Shown: positions 44,554 to 53,616 of the stretch, one piece after another
How positions within the stretch are numbered: position 1 is the first letter of the stretch
Layout: every line of letters starts with the position of its first letter
Assembly (NCBI RefSeq): GCF_018417475.1
Contig: NZ_CP054856.1
Span: forward strand, 1,086,001 to 1,150,000
DNA: 64,000 bases
Reading direction: 5' to 3'
DNA from: Novosphingobium decolorationis
GTDB lineage: Bacteria; Pseudomonadota; Alphaproteobacteria; Sphingomonadales; Sphingomonadaceae
Translations under genes and position numbers: made by a program
Notes under the pieces: model-generated
What the model saw: the letters and a program-made list of their open reading frames with translations, nothing else
Told to the model about the DNA's origin: nothing
Database searches by the model: none

Positions 44554-45995
44554 CAGTCCTCCAGCACCCAGCTGTCCTTGGTGCCACCGCCCTGCGAGGA
44601 ATTGACCACCAGCGATCCTTTCTTGAGCGCGACGCGGGTGAGGCCGCCGGGCGTGATGTCGATCCCGTCGGGCGAGACCAGCACGAAGGGCCTCAGGTCC
44701 ACGTGGCGCGGCGCCAGCCCCTCGCGCGTGAAGATCGGCACCGTCGAGAGCGAGAGCGTGGGCTGGGCGATGTAGTTGTCGGGCTTGGCGCGCAGCTTCT
44801 GCTCGAAGGCGGCCAGCTCCTTCTTGGAGGAGGTAGGCCCGATCAGCATGCCGTAGCCGCCCGAGCCGTGGACTTCCTTGACCACCAGGTCTTTCAGGTT
44901 GTCGAGCACGTAGGCCAGCGAATCCGCTTCCGAACAGCGCCAGGTCGGCACATTGTTGAGGATCGGCTTTTCGCCCGTGTAGAATTCCACGATCTCGGGC
45001 ATGTAGCTGTAGATCGCCTTGTCATCGGCGATCCCTGTGCCCGGCGCGTTGGCGATGGTGACGCCGCCCGAACGGTAGACGTCCATGATGCCCGCCACGC
45101 CCAGCACCGAATCCGCGTTGAAAGTGAGCGGGTCGAGATAATCATCGTCGACACGGCGGTAGATGACGTCGATCGCCTTGTAGCCGGTCGTCGTGCGCAT
45201 CGCGACGCGCCCGTTCATGATGCGAAGGTCGCTGCCCTCCACCAGTTCCGCGCCCATCTGGTCGGCGAGGAAGGCGTGCTCGAAATAGGCCGAGTTGTAG
45301 ATGCCCGGCGTCAGCACCGCGACGACCGGGCGCTTGCCCCCGGCCGCGTTGTAGGCCGCGGGCGCACAGGCGCGCAGCGACCGGGCGAGACGGCGCGGGT
45401 AGTCGGAAACGGGGCGCACCGGGATCTGCGTGAACAGGTCCGGGAACATCGCCATCATCGTCTCGCGGTTCTCCAGCATGTAGGAGACGCCCGAGGGCGT
45501 GCGCGCATTGTCCTCCAGCACCATGAATTCATCGGGCCCCGTGCGCACGAGGTCGATGCCCACGATGTGGGTGTAGACGCCGCCCGGCGGGGTGAAGCCG
45601 ATCATCTGCGAGAGGAACGCCTCGTTGTTGCGCAAGGCGCTGATCGGGAGGCGTCCGGAGCGGATGATTTCCTGCCGGTGGTAAAGGTCCTGAAGGAAGG
45701 CGTTGATCGCGCGCACGCGCTGCTCGATGCCCTTGGTGAGCTTGCGCCATTCCTTCGCGGTGATGATCCGGGGGATCATGTCGAAGGGGATGAGGCGCTC
45801 TTCGGCGTCCGATTCCCCGTAGACATTGAAAGTAATTCCGATGCGCCGGAAGAAACGTTCCGCTTCCCCGTCCTGTCGTTTCAGCCAGGACTTGTCCTGC
45901 GCATCGTACCAATTGCGAAAATCGGCATAGGCGGAACGAACAGTTCCGTCCTCGTTGAGCATTTCGTCAAACTTCGGTGCGTTCGTCGTCGACAT
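44553..45995 (-). CDS. Circularly permuted ATP-grasp type 2 protein
   Basis: A 480-residue protein of the DUF404/DUF407 family. Blocks seen are GITFNVYGESDAEERLIPFDMIPRII, GFTPPGGVYTHIVGIDLVRT with VLEDNARTPSGVSYMLENR, and VVKEVHGSGGYGMLIGP for ATP binding. The order of ATP-grasp elements is circularly permuted. It likely forms peptide-like bonds with its alpha-E partner. It is the first gene of the Anbu operon; the 164 bp upstream should hold the promoter. Confidence 0.92.
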   Translation of the reverse strand: MSTTNAPKFDEMLNEDGTVRSAYADFRNWYDAQDKSWLKRQDGEAERFFRRIGITFNVYGESDAEERLIPFDMIPRIITAKEWRKLTKGIEQRVRAINAFLQDLYHRQEIIRSGRLPISALRNNEAFLSQMIGFTPPGGVYTHIVGIDLVRTGPDEFMVLEDNARTPSGVSYMLENRETMMAMFPDLFTQIPVRPVSDYPRRLARSLRACAPAAYNAAGGKRPVVAVLTPGIYNSAYFEHAFLADQMGAELVEGSDLRIMNGRVAMRTTTGYKAIDVIYRRVDDDYLDPLTFNADSVLGVAGIMDVYRSGGVTIANAPGTGIADDKAIYSYMPEIVEFYTGEKPILNNVPTWRCSEADSLAYVLDNLKDLVVKEVHGSGGYGMLIGPTSSKKELAAFEQKLRAKPDNYIAQPTLSLSTVPIFTREGLAPRHVDLRPFVLVSPDGIDITPGGLTRVALKKGSLVVNSSQGGGTKDSWVLED

Positions 45996-46159
45996 CGTGA
46001 CTCCCGTTTGTCCACGTGATGCAACATAGAACGGGACTTGCCAAGGACCCCCCGCTGCAGGTGCGAAATAAAAGTTTCACACCCTGCAGAAGGGTTAAGG
46101 CAGACAGGAGAAATGTGTTCCAGCCAGAAGCACAGGCTGTGACGACAGGCGCCGCGCGC

Positions 46160-46771
46160 TCAGGCGAGCAGCCCCCGGGACGCAAGGTCGGCGCGCAGGG
46201 TGGGCGCATCCTGGAAATGATGGACATTCCAGCCGAGCGCCGCCGCAGCCTCGATATTGGCCGCGTTGTCATCGATGAAGAGCATGGCCGAAGGCGCGTG
46301 GCCAAAGCGCTGCGCGGCCAGGTCAAAGATGCGATGGTCGGGCTTTGCAATCTTTTCATCGCCCGAGACAACGATCTCCCCGAACAGGTCGAAGAGCGGT
46401 TCCTGCGCGCGGTATTCGCGCCAGAAGGGCGAGGCGAAGTTGGTGATCGCGAACAGCGGCATTCCCGAAGCGGCGAGTTCGCGCACGATCTCGTGTGAGC
46501 CCGGGATATTGCCGGGGATCGTCTCGAGGAAGCGCGTGGCGTAGGCGTCGATCAGGTGATCGTGGCCGGGAAACTCGGCCTTGCGCTCGGCGACAAGCTC
46601 GGAAAGCTCGCGGCCCTCGTCATGCTGATGGTGCCATTTCTCGGTGACGACCGTGGTGCAGAACCATTCCAGCTCCTGCGGATCGTCGATGAGCTGGGCA
46701 AACAGGCGGCGCATGTCCCATTGGACAAGCACACGGCCCACGTCGAAAACAACGGCATCTATTCCGGACAC
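46160..46771 (-). CDS. HAD-IA family hydrolase (YihX-like)
   Basis: A HAD phosphatase of about 203 residues. Motif I is VVFDVGRVLVQWD, with one nucleophile Asp and Gly where the second Asp often sits, as in YihX and related members. Motif II is in ITNFAS, Lys in KPDHRIF, and motif IV in LFIDDNAANI. The start is uncertain: GTG 46771 is preferred because the alternative ATG 46789 lies inside the terminator hairpin of the upstream rpmJ gene. Its substrate is unknown, with sugar phosphates likely by family. Confidence 0.8.
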   Translation of the reverse strand: MSGIDAVVFDVGRVLVQWDMRRLFAQLIDDPQELEWFCTTVVTEKWHHQHDEGRELSELVAERKAEFPGHDHLIDAYATRFLETIPGNIPGSHEIVRELAASGMPLFAITNFASPFWREYRAQEPLFDLFGEIVVSGDEKIAKPDHRIFDLAAQRFGHAPSAMLFIDDNAANIEAAAALGWNVHHFQDAPTLRADLASRGLLA

Positions 46772-46778
46772 GGCAAAA

Positions 46779-46797
46779 CCCCCGCACATGGCGGGGG
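46779..46797 (-). terminator. Rho-independent terminator of rpmJ
   Basis: On the minus strand CCCCCGC pairs with GCGGGGG around a 5-base loop, followed by TTTT (46778-46775). It lies 78 bp past the rpmJ stop and directly abuts the HAD gene start. Confidence 0.85.
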
Positions 46798-46874
46798 TCT
46801 CATGTCATCAGTGCACAGACCGACCGCCGTAAGTTTCCCCGCCGCCGACAGGCCGCGGGGACAGGCGAATCAGA

Positions 46875-47000
46875 TCAGCCCTGGCGCGCCTTGAAGCGGG
46901 GCTGCGTCTTGTTGATGACGTAGGTGCGGCCACGGCGACGGATCACGCGGTTATCGCGGTGACGGCCCTTGAGCGACTTGAGGCTGTTGCGAATCTTCAT
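46875..47000 (-). CDS. rpmJ: Ribosomal protein bL36 (short, zinc-free type)
   Basis: A 41-residue protein, [17 protein letters not shown] at the start and [12 protein letters not shown] at the end. It is the YkgO-like L36 found in alphaproteobacteria, without the four cysteine/histidine zinc ligands of the classical form. It is a structural part of the 50S subunit. A single-gene transcript is likely, ended by the hairpin at 46779-46797. Confidence 0.95.
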   Translation of the reverse strand: MKIRNSLKSLKGRHRDNRVIRRRGRTYVINKTQPRFKARQG

Positions 47001-47221
47001 GTCTTGTCTCGTCCAGGTTGGTCAGGCGGTTACCGACCGCCGGAAATTTGAAGTCGGCCCGTTACTGGTTGGCGCGCACAGAGTCAAGCATCGCGCCGCG
47101 CCAGCAACGGCAAAACGGGGCCATTCATCTGCCAGCAACGCACGCAGATGCTATGGCCTTCGCGGGTCCGCTCCCCTACCCAGATCGCGCCCGACACGCC
47201 AGCCCCAAGGAAAAGACGCAC

Positions 47222-48130
47222 GTGGCCTATCGAGATCTTTCGCCGAATCGCCTGTCCATCGCTGGCCCTGTGCGCCGCGCCGCCGGGCGGGTGCTGACGG
47301 TTTCGCTGGCCAGCGCCCTCCTGATCTCCCCCGCCCTCGCCCAGCCGGGCTGGGGTTCGCGCTATGGCGGTTGGGGCGGATGGGGCGGATACGGGGGCTA
47401 TGGTGGCTGGCGCGGGCCGGGCTGGAGCGGCCCGATCGCACCGATGGCGCCGCGTTCCAGCCATCGTGAGAAGGACCCGCGCGATGGGCGCGTCCAGGTC
47501 AGCCGATTCGTGCGCGCCGATGCGCTCGCCGATGCGCTGGGCCACGGCCCGATCAAGGTCGTCACCACCGCGCAGGAAAACACGCACGACGACGGCCCCG
47601 AGACCGTGCCGGGGGCGGACTGGGTCAATCCCGCCCAGCGCGCCCGCTTCGAGGCCGCCGTGGTCAACTCGCTTGTGGCCGCCGGCTACGACACGCTCAA
47701 CACCACCGGCCCCGACACGCAGGTCGCCGCGCTCACGATTCGCCAGCGCGTGCTCGTCCCCGCCGAGATGGACCACAAGCCGGTCAGCGGCGCCGCGGCC
47801 GTCTCGGTCGGCACGCTGGGCACGGCCTATGGCCTCTCGGTCAATGTCGACATGTCCAAGCCGCGCACCGCGCTTGTCTCGACCCGGCTTGAGCTGACCA
47901 TCCGCGACCGGGCCGAGGGCAAGGTGCTGTGGGAAGGCAACGCCGAGATGGCCACCTACGAAGGCGACGAGGACTGGAGCGAGGCCGCCATCGCGACGCG
48001 GCTTGCCGATGCCCTGCTCGACCGCTTCCCCGACGGCGAGCCGGTCACCGTGCCCGTCACCGAGATCGGCATCCCCGAGGCGCCCGAAGTCCTGCCCGAT
48101 CCCCAAAACGGCGCCCTTCCCGCCAATTAG
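47222..48130 (+). CDS. DUF4136-like secreted protein with Gly/Trp/Tyr-rich linker
   Basis: A 302-residue exported protein starting at GTG 47222 (AAGGA upstream). A long signal peptide ends at ISPALAQ. A Gly/Tyr/Trp-rich segment follows (WGGWGGYGGYGGWRG), then a DUF4136-type β/α domain (about 110-270), with RLELTIRDRAEGKVLWEGNAEM near its end. Relatives are small periplasmic or outer-membrane lipoproteins of unknown function. The next gene encodes a second, lipid-anchored protein of similar type. Confidence 0.72.
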   Translation: MAYRDLSPNRLSIAGPVRRAAGRVLTVSLASALLISPALAQPGWGSRYGGWGGWGGYGGYGGWRGPGWSGPIAPMAPRSSHREKDPRDGRVQVSRFVRADALADALGHGPIKVVTTAQENTHDDGPETVPGADWVNPAQRARFEAAVVNSLVAAGYDTLNTTGPDTQVAALTIRQRVLVPAEMDHKPVSGAAAVSVGTLGTAYGLSVNVDMSKPRTALVSTRLELTIRDRAEGKVLWEGNAEMATYEGDEDWSEAAIATRLADALLDRFPDGEPVTVPVTEIGIPEAPEVLPDPQNGALPAN

Positions 48131-48248
48131 CGCGCTTGCATCCCGGCGCCCGGACGCCCACATCAGGGGGATCGACGCACCGATCGGTGCCCGAACGATC
48201 CACGCGCCCCTCCCCTTTGGGAGAACCGCACTTTCCGGGAGATCCGCA

Positions 48249-48872
48249 ATGCCAAGGCTGCCCTTTCCCCTGCTTGCGCTCACCGCAGGCGGCGTGCTGG
48301 CAAGCCTTGCCGCCTGCACGACAACGCCTGTGGCGGGGCCTGTCGAAGTCACCCGTTTCCACCGCCTGCCCGCAGCGCCCGGCACCCCGCGCGGGGCCTT
48401 GCGCCTCGAGCTCGTGACGAGCGATGCCAGCAGCCTGGAGCTTGCCCCCTACCGCGCGGCCATCGCCGCCGAGCTGACCCGCGCAGGCTACCGCGTCCTT
48501 CCCGCCTCCGCGGGCGAGGGCACCGCGCAGAGCGTCGCGCGCCTGCGCCTCGAGCAGGAGCGTTTCCGGCCCTCCTCCGGCCGCTCGCCGGTTTCGGTGG
48601 GCGGCAGCGCGGGGACCGGTGGCTACGGATCGGGGGTGGGCCTTGGCATCGGCCTCGACCTCACGCCGCGTCCCGGCGAGCAGATCGAGACCCGCCTCTT
48701 CCTCACCATCGATGACGCCGCATCGGGTGCGCGCCAGTGGGAGGGCCGCGCCCACCGGATCGTTTCGAGCAAATCCGACCTTGCCGCGCCCGACGCGAGC
48801 GCCCAGGCGCTCGCCCGCGCCCTACTTGAAGGTTTCCCCGGCGAATCGGGCGAAACCATCCTCGTGAAATGA
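48249..48872 (+). CDS. DUF4136-like lipoprotein
   Basis: A 207-residue lipoprotein (lipobox SLAAC, Cys23). The mature part is short, with strands [15 protein letters not shown], a Gly-rich loop ([21 protein letters not shown]) and [24 protein letters not shown]. It resembles the preceding protein and may interact with it; function unknown. GGGAG lies before the ATG. The stop overlaps the next gene by ATGA. Confidence 0.72.
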   Translation: MPRLPFPLLALTAGGVLASLAACTTTPVAGPVEVTRFHRLPAAPGTPRGALRLELVTSDASSLELAPYRAAIAAELTRAGYRVLPASAGEGTAQSVARLRLEQERFRPSSGRSPVSVGGSAGTGGYGSGVGLGIGLDLTPRPGEQIETRLFLTIDDAASGARQWEGRAHRIVSSKSDLAAPDASAQALARALLEGFPGESGETILVK

Positions 48873-50029
48873 CAGAAAAGACCAGAATGACCGACATACA
48901 GATCCACGCCGACTTCGACGCGGGCAACATCGAGGTGCTCTCGATCGAGGGCGCCACGGCTCGCCTCGCCATCCAGCGCGACCACATGAGCGACTTCGCC
49001 CAGTGGTTCCACTTTCGCGTCTCGGGCGCAGCGGGCCGCGAGCTGACGCTCAAGATCACCGGCCTCAATGGCTCGGCCTACCCGATGGGCTGGCCCGGCT
49101 ACAACGCCTGCGTCTCCGAAGACCGCGCGCTGTGGACGCGCACCCCCAGCACGTTCGCAGAGGGCGATGAAGGGGGCAGCCTGACGATCCGCTACACGCC
49201 CAGCTCCGACCTCGCCTGGTTCGCCTACTTCGCGCCCTACTCGATGGAGCGCCACCACGACCTTCTCGCCGACGCCGCGCAGTGCGAGGGCGTGACGCTG
49301 CGCACGCTGGGCACCACGCTCGACGGCCAGCCGCTCGATTGCCTCGAAATGGGCACCGGCCCGGTCAGCGTGTGGCTCTACGCCCGCCAGCATCCCGGCG
49401 AATCGATGGCCGAATGGTGGATGGAAGGCGCGCTCGACCTGCTGACCGATCCGGCGAACTCGGTGGGCCGCGAACTGCGCCGCCGCGCCAGCTTCCACAT
49501 CGTGCCCAACTGCAACCCGGACGGCTCGCGCCGCGGGCACCTGCGCACGAACGCGGTGGGCACCAACCTCAACCGCGAATGGGCCGAGCCCACCCCCGAG
49601 AAGTCGCCCGAAGTCCTCGCCATCCGCAACGCGATGGACGCGACCGGGGTCGACTTTGCGATGGACGTCCACGGTGACGAGGCGATCCCCGCCGCATTCC
49701 TCGCCGGCTTCGAGGGCATTCCCTCGCTGACGCCCGCGCAGAAGGCCGGGTATGATCGCTTTGGCGAACTGCTCGACCGCCGCACGCCCGATTTCCAGCG
49801 CAAGCTGGGCTACCCGACCGCGCCTGCAGGCAAGGGCAACCTCGCGATGTCGACCAACCAGGTCGCCGAACGCTTCGGTGCCGTCTCGATGACGCTGGAA
49901 ATGCCCTTCAAGGACCACGATCCGGCCGCCGATCCGCGCCAGGCCTGGAGCCCGGAACGCTCGATGCAGCTGGGCCAGGATTGCCTGGGCGCGCTGCTTG
50001 AATGGCTCGAAGAGCGCGACGCGGGCTGA
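48869..50029 (+). CDS. M14-family zinc carboxypeptidase (AGBL/CCP-like)
   Basis: A 386-residue enzyme with an N-terminal β-domain (about 10-130) typical of cytosolic M14 carboxypeptidases, including [18 protein letters not shown]. The peptidase core has zinc ligands His175 and Glu178 (ARQHPGESM) and His268 (DVHGDE), substrate-binding NLNREW, and a Glu in SMTLEMPFK. Bacterial members may remove C-terminal acidic or amino-acid tags; the substrate is unknown. The start overlaps the lipoprotein stop (ATGA), linking the genes in one operon. Confidence 0.88.
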   Translation: MTEKTRMTDIQIHADFDAGNIEVLSIEGATARLAIQRDHMSDFAQWFHFRVSGAAGRELTLKITGLNGSAYPMGWPGYNACVSEDRALWTRTPSTFAEGDEGGSLTIRYTPSSDLAWFAYFAPYSMERHHDLLADAAQCEGVTLRTLGTTLDGQPLDCLEMGTGPVSVWLYARQHPGESMAEWWMEGALDLLTDPANSVGRELRRRASFHIVPNCNPDGSRRGHLRTNAVGTNLNREWAEPTPEKSPEVLAIRNAMDATGVDFAMDVHGDEAIPAAFLAGFEGIPSLTPAQKAGYDRFGELLDRRTPDFQRKLGYPTAPAGKGNLAMSTNQVAERFGAVSMTLEMPFKDHDPAADPRQAWSPERSMQLGQDCLGALLEWLEERDAG

Positions 50030-50050
50030 GATAAGCCAGAAGAGAGAGTT

Positions 50051-50163
50051 CCGAGGGCCATCGCCCTCGGGCTCCCCGAACTGTCGACCTCACCTTTCAC
50101 GCGCCACGGTGGCCGAGAATGGTGAGGTCGCCGATTCGGGGGGCAAGGGGCGATGGCCCCTTG
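50051..50163. repeat. Hairpin-ended intergenic element, copy C (113 bp)
   Basis: The left end is CCGAGGGC-CATC-GCCCTCGG (50051-50070) and the right end CAAGGGGC-GATG-GCCCCTTG (50144-50163). The central inverted repeat is GACCTCACCT (50086-50095) against GGTGAGGTC (50121-50129). Its orientation is opposite to B and D, and it lies between the convergent M14 peptidase and cdd genes. Confidence 0.92.
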
Positions 50164-50186
50164 AAAAAACTTCTTACTGCTTGCGC

Positions 50187-50645
50187 TTACGCGAGGTTGG
50201 CCGGACCGAACGCGTGCGGGATCAGCACCGAGAGCGGCTCTTCCAGGACGCCGTCCGCGCCATCGCTCCACACCACCGGGTCGGTGCCGCCCAGCTGAGC
50301 GACCTCGTTGAGCATCTGGCGGCAGCGCCCGCACGGCGTCACCACCATGCCCTCGCCCGGATGACCGGGAGCCCCGCCGGTCACCGCAACCGCGACCAGC
50401 CGCCCGGCCTCACCGGGCTGGGACAGGATCTTGGCGACCGCCACCGTCTCGGCGCAGAGCGAGAGACCGTAGCTCGCGTTCTCGACATTGGCGCCGGTCA
50501 CCACCGAGCCATCTCCCATCAGGAGCGCGGCCCCCACATGGAACTTCGAATAGGGCGCATAGGCGCTGTGCGCGGCCTCGCGCGCCTGGGCCAGCAGCGC
50601 GTCGCGCTGGGCCTCGGAAAGGGAATCGGGCGTTGTCCTCGTCAT
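50187..50645 (-). CDS. cdd: Cytidine deaminase
   Basis: A 152-residue enzyme deaminating (deoxy)cytidine in pyrimidine salvage. Zinc ligands are Cys64 (SLCAET, with catalytic Glu66) and Cys105/Cys108 (PCGRC). VENASYG is the substrate loop. The C-terminal LIPHAFGPANL is typical of the homotetrameric form. ATG 50645 overlaps the stop of the GH25 gene (ATGA). Confidence 0.95.
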   Translation of the reverse strand: MTRTTPDSLSEAQRDALLAQAREAAHSAYAPYSKFHVGAALLMGDGSVVTGANVENASYGLSLCAETVAVAKILSQPGEAGRLVAVAVTGGAPGHPGEGMVVTPCGRCRQMLNEVAQLGGTDPVVWSDGADGVLEEPLSVLIPHAFGPANLA

Positions 50646-51361
50646 GACGCGGGCCTTATCACGAGCCAGCGCAGATCGCCCGGGGCAATCTGTGTCGAAA
50701 GCGCGCTGTTGGCCGTCCACAGCATCCAGTCACGCCCCGCGTAGGAGGGCGCAAAGCGGTCGCGCACCAGCCACAGGTTACGGTCGAGCTTGCGCGCGAT
50801 GGCGTAGCGCGCCTGGAAGCCTTGCGTGACCTTGAGGATCGTGGGCTTGCCGGTGTGCGTTTCGACCTGGTTGAGGAAGGTCATCAGCTCACTTTCGACC
50901 CGCGCGTCGGAGACCTTGCCCGCGCAGCCATCGGCCAGCGTGTCGAGCTCGACCGCGGGGGGCAGCAGATCCCCCTCGCGCGGGACCGTGGTGACGAAGT
51001 TGGCCGCCTGCTTTTCGGCCGGTTGGCACGGATCGTAGCGGTGGACCGCCCCCACCTGCATCCCGGCACCGCGCGCGGCCTCGAAGTTGGCGACGAAACG
51101 CGGATCGCGCTCGTCCACACCGGCGCTGGCATCGATATAGGCAAAGTCCGCGCCGATGGCCTTCAGCGACTTCCAGCTGACCTCGCCGTCGCGCGCGCCG
51201 ATTTCCACCCCTTGCGTGGGATAGAGCGCGCGGTCGGGCAGCCAGCTATGCGCCCGGTACCAGGCCCAGCCTGCGCCGCTAAGGCCCAGCACCGCCAGCA
51301 CCACGACGAAGCGCACCAGCCAGCGCAGCCGTGCGGCCGCCTTCTTCCTTCGCGATGTCAT
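50642..51361 (-). CDS. GH25 lysozyme-like protein with exchanged catalytic acids
   Basis: A 239-residue protein with an N-terminal membrane anchor (about 15-37), then a GH25 fold: GADFAYIDASAGVDERDPRFVANFEAARGAGMQVGAVHRYDPC. In canonical GH25 muramidases the first β-strand has DVS and the catalytic pair is D-x-E; here these read EIG (Glu53) and E138-L-D140 in PPAVELD. Both acids are kept but swapped, so activity is uncertain. It lies between the UPF0262 gene and cdd in one reverse-strand operon. Confidence 0.82.
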   Translation of the reverse strand: MTSRRKKAAARLRWLVRFVVVLAVLGLSGAGWAWYRAHSWLPDRALYPTQGVEIGARDGEVSWKSLKAIGADFAYIDASAGVDERDPRFVANFEAARGAGMQVGAVHRYDPCQPAEKQAANFVTTVPREGDLLPPAVELDTLADGCAGKVSDARVESELMTFLNQVETHTGKPTILKVTQGFQARYAIARKLDRNLWLVRDRFAPSYAGRDWMLWTANSALSTQIAPGDLRWLVIRPAS

Positions 51362-51423
51362 GCCTTGATTGCGTCCCGGGACCTGTCGTCAGCGCGTGCA
51401 GTGTAAGTGTGAAGTATCGTCTT

Positions 51424-51439
51424 CGATCGTTAACAATCG
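51424..51439. promoter_or_regulatory. Near-perfect palindrome centred on GTTAAC
   Basis: The 16 bases directly after the UPF0262 stop read CGATCGTTAACAATCG, palindromic except for one mismatched pair. It precedes the GH25 start by 63 bp and could be an operator or part of a weak terminator. Confidence 0.35.
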
Positions 51440-51922
51440 TCAACCACGGATATGGAGCACGCAGATCAGCGTGAACAGACGCCGCGCGGTCGGATGGTCG
51501 GTCTCGACCTTGCCGTCGAGACGTTCGATCAGGAGTTCGGCGGCGTCGTTGTGGATGCCGCGCCGGGCCATGTCGATGGTCTCGATCTCCTGCGCGGTGG
51601 CCTTGCGAATCGCCTGGTAGTAGCTCTCGCAGATCGCGAAGTATTCGCGGATGGGCCGGCGAAAGCGCGCCAGGCCCAGCACCAGCGTTTCCAGCTCGGC
51701 GCCCTTTTCGTCCGAAACCTGCATCGAAAGCCGCCCGTCGCGTACCGAAAGATGCAGGTGGTAGGGCCCCTCGTGCCCGCCTTCGTAGGCGCGCAGCGGC
51801 TTGAACAGGTTGTCCTCGATCAGGTCGAAGATCGCGATCCGGCGCTCCTGCTCGATATCGGCATTGCGCCACAGGATCGTGGTATCGTCGAGTTCGATAT
51901 GAGAGATGCGCGGGTCCGCCAT
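51440..51922 (-). CDS. UPF0262 family protein
   Basis: A 160-residue protein of the alphaproteobacterial UPF0262 family, with SHIELDDTTILWRNADIEQERRIAIFDLIEDNLF at the N-terminus, FRRPIREYFAICESYYQAI in the middle and MARRGIHNDAAELLIERL near the end. Its function is unknown. A strong AGAGGA is upstream of ATG 51922. It is divergent from dnaB and upstream of the GH25-cdd pair. Confidence 0.9.
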   Translation of the reverse strand: MADPRISHIELDDTTILWRNADIEQERRIAIFDLIEDNLFKPLRAYEGGHEGPYHLHLSVRDGRLSMQVSDEKGAELETLVLGLARFRRPIREYFAICESYYQAIRKATAQEIETIDMARRGIHNDAAELLIERLDGKVETDHPTARRLFTLICVLHIRG

Positions 51923-52077
51923 GATTCCTCTGGCCTTACGCGCTTGCAGCAGGACCGGGCAACCCTGACCTTTGGTGCCCTTGCCACGCCCCATCCACAA
52001 GCTGGGGAAAAAATTCGCCATCGCCTGCGCGTCGCCCCCTTGCCCGCTGGCGCGTGCGGGCGCATTGGGGAAGGCTT

Positions 52078-53604
52078 ATGGCACAGCAGGACGTTCTCAA
52101 ACTCGCCGAAGTCTCGAGCGACGACACGCAGGGCGCGCGCGCCCTTCCCTCGAACGTGGAGGCCGAAGCCGCGTTCCTGGGCGCGCTGCTGATCGACAAC
52201 CGCGTGCTGGAAGAACTCCAGACCCAGCTGGGCCCCCAGCACTTCTTCGAGCCCGTCCACGCCCGCATCTTCGAGCGCATCGTCACCCTGCTCGACCGCA
52301 AGGCGGTGGTCACTCCGGTCACGCTGCGCCCCTATTTCGAAGCCGACGAACAGCTGAAAGCGCTGGGCGGCGTGTCCTACCTCGCCCGCCTCACCGCCGA
52401 CGGACAGGGCCTCCTGGCCCCGCGCGAGCTGGCCGACCAGATCTACGACCTGGCGCTCCTGCGCGAACTGATCACGGTGGGCCGCACCCTCGTCGAAGGG
52501 GCGATGGACACCTCCGAGGCGGTCGAGCCGCAGCAGCAGATCGAACAGGCCGAAGCCGCGCTCTACAAGGTGGCAGAAGGCGCCGCCTCGGCCAACGAGG
52601 CCAAGAGCTTCGCGCAGGCCACCCACACCGCGATCTTCAACATCGAGAAGGCGTTCAATTCGGGCGGCAACATCTCGGGCAAGACGACCGGTCTTGAATC
52701 GGTCAACTCCAAGATCGGTGGCCTTCACGATTCCGACTTGATCATCCTGGCCGGACGTCCCGGCATGGGCAAGACCTCGCTCGTCACCAACATCGCGTTC
52801 AACACCTCGCAGCGCTATGTCGACGACATGGCCCTGGGGATCGAGCCGCGCCGCTCGGTGGGCGCGCCGACCGCCTTCTTCAGCCTGGAAATGAGCGCCG
52901 ACCAGCTGGCCACGCGTATCCTGGCCGAACAGTCGGGCATCAGCTCCGAAGCGCTGCGCATGGGCAAGATCAGCCGCGAGGACTTCCAGCAGCTCTCCTT
53001 TGCCAGCCAGCGCCTCGCCGAGCTGCCGCTCTACATCGATGACACGCCGGGCCTCTCGATCGCCGCGCTGCGCACCCGCGCGCGCCGCTTGAAGCGCCGC
53101 TACAACATCGGCCTCATCATCATCGACTACCTGCAGCTGCTCTCCGGCTCGGGCCGCGCCAACGACAACCGCGTGAACGAAATTTCGGAAATTTCGCGTG
53201 GCTTGAAGACGCTGGCGAAGGAACTGGAAGTGCCCGTGATCGCGCTCTCCCAGCTCAGCCGCGCGGTGGAAAGCCGCGAGGACAAGAAGCCGATGCTCTC
53301 CGACCTTCGCGAATCCGGCTCGATCGAGCAGGACGCCGACATGGTCTGGTTCGTCTTCCGCGAAGACTACTACGTCAACGCGACCGAGCCCAAGTTCCCC
53401 GCCGAAGGCGATCCGCCAGACGTGGTCGACAAGTGGGAAGCCTGGCGCCAGCGCATGGAGCAGGTCACCGGCCTTGCCGAACTGATCGTCGCCAAGCAGC
53501 GCCACGGCTCCACCGGCCGCGTGCGCCTGAAGTTCGAGGCGCGCATCACGAAGTTCTCGGACCTCGATGCCGACGATCCGCGCGGTGGGTTCGTTTCGGA
53601 CTAA
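52078..53604 (+). CDS. dnaB: Replicative DNA helicase
   Basis: A 508-residue hexameric 5'-3' helicase. The N-terminal DnaB-N domain (SNVEAEAAFLGALLIDNRVLEEL) is followed by a RecA-like core: Walker A GRPGMGKTS (226-234), FFSLEMSADQLATR, Walker B LIIIDYLQLL, and SQLSRAVESR with the arginine finger region. Length and motifs are normal, and no intein is present. ATG 52078 follows GGGGAAGG. Repeat copy D starts 13 bp after the stop. Confidence 0.97.
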   Translation: MAQQDVLKLAEVSSDDTQGARALPSNVEAEAAFLGALLIDNRVLEELQTQLGPQHFFEPVHARIFERIVTLLDRKAVVTPVTLRPYFEADEQLKALGGVSYLARLTADGQGLLAPRELADQIYDLALLRELITVGRTLVEGAMDTSEAVEPQQQIEQAEAALYKVAEGAASANEAKSFAQATHTAIFNIEKAFNSGGNISGKTTGLESVNSKIGGLHDSDLIILAGRPGMGKTSLVTNIAFNTSQRYVDDMALGIEPRRSVGAPTAFFSLEMSADQLATRILAEQSGISSEALRMGKISREDFQQLSFASQRLAELPLYIDDTPGLSIAALRTRARRLKRRYNIGLIIIDYLQLLSGSGRANDNRVNEISEISRGLKTLAKELEVPVIALSQLSRAVESREDKKPMLSDLRESGSIEQDADMVWFVFREDYYVNATEPKFPAEGDPPDVVDKWEAWRQRMEQVTGLAELIVAKQRHGSTGRVRLKFEARITKFSDLDADDPRGGFVSD

Positions 53605-53616
53605 GAAGATATTTTC

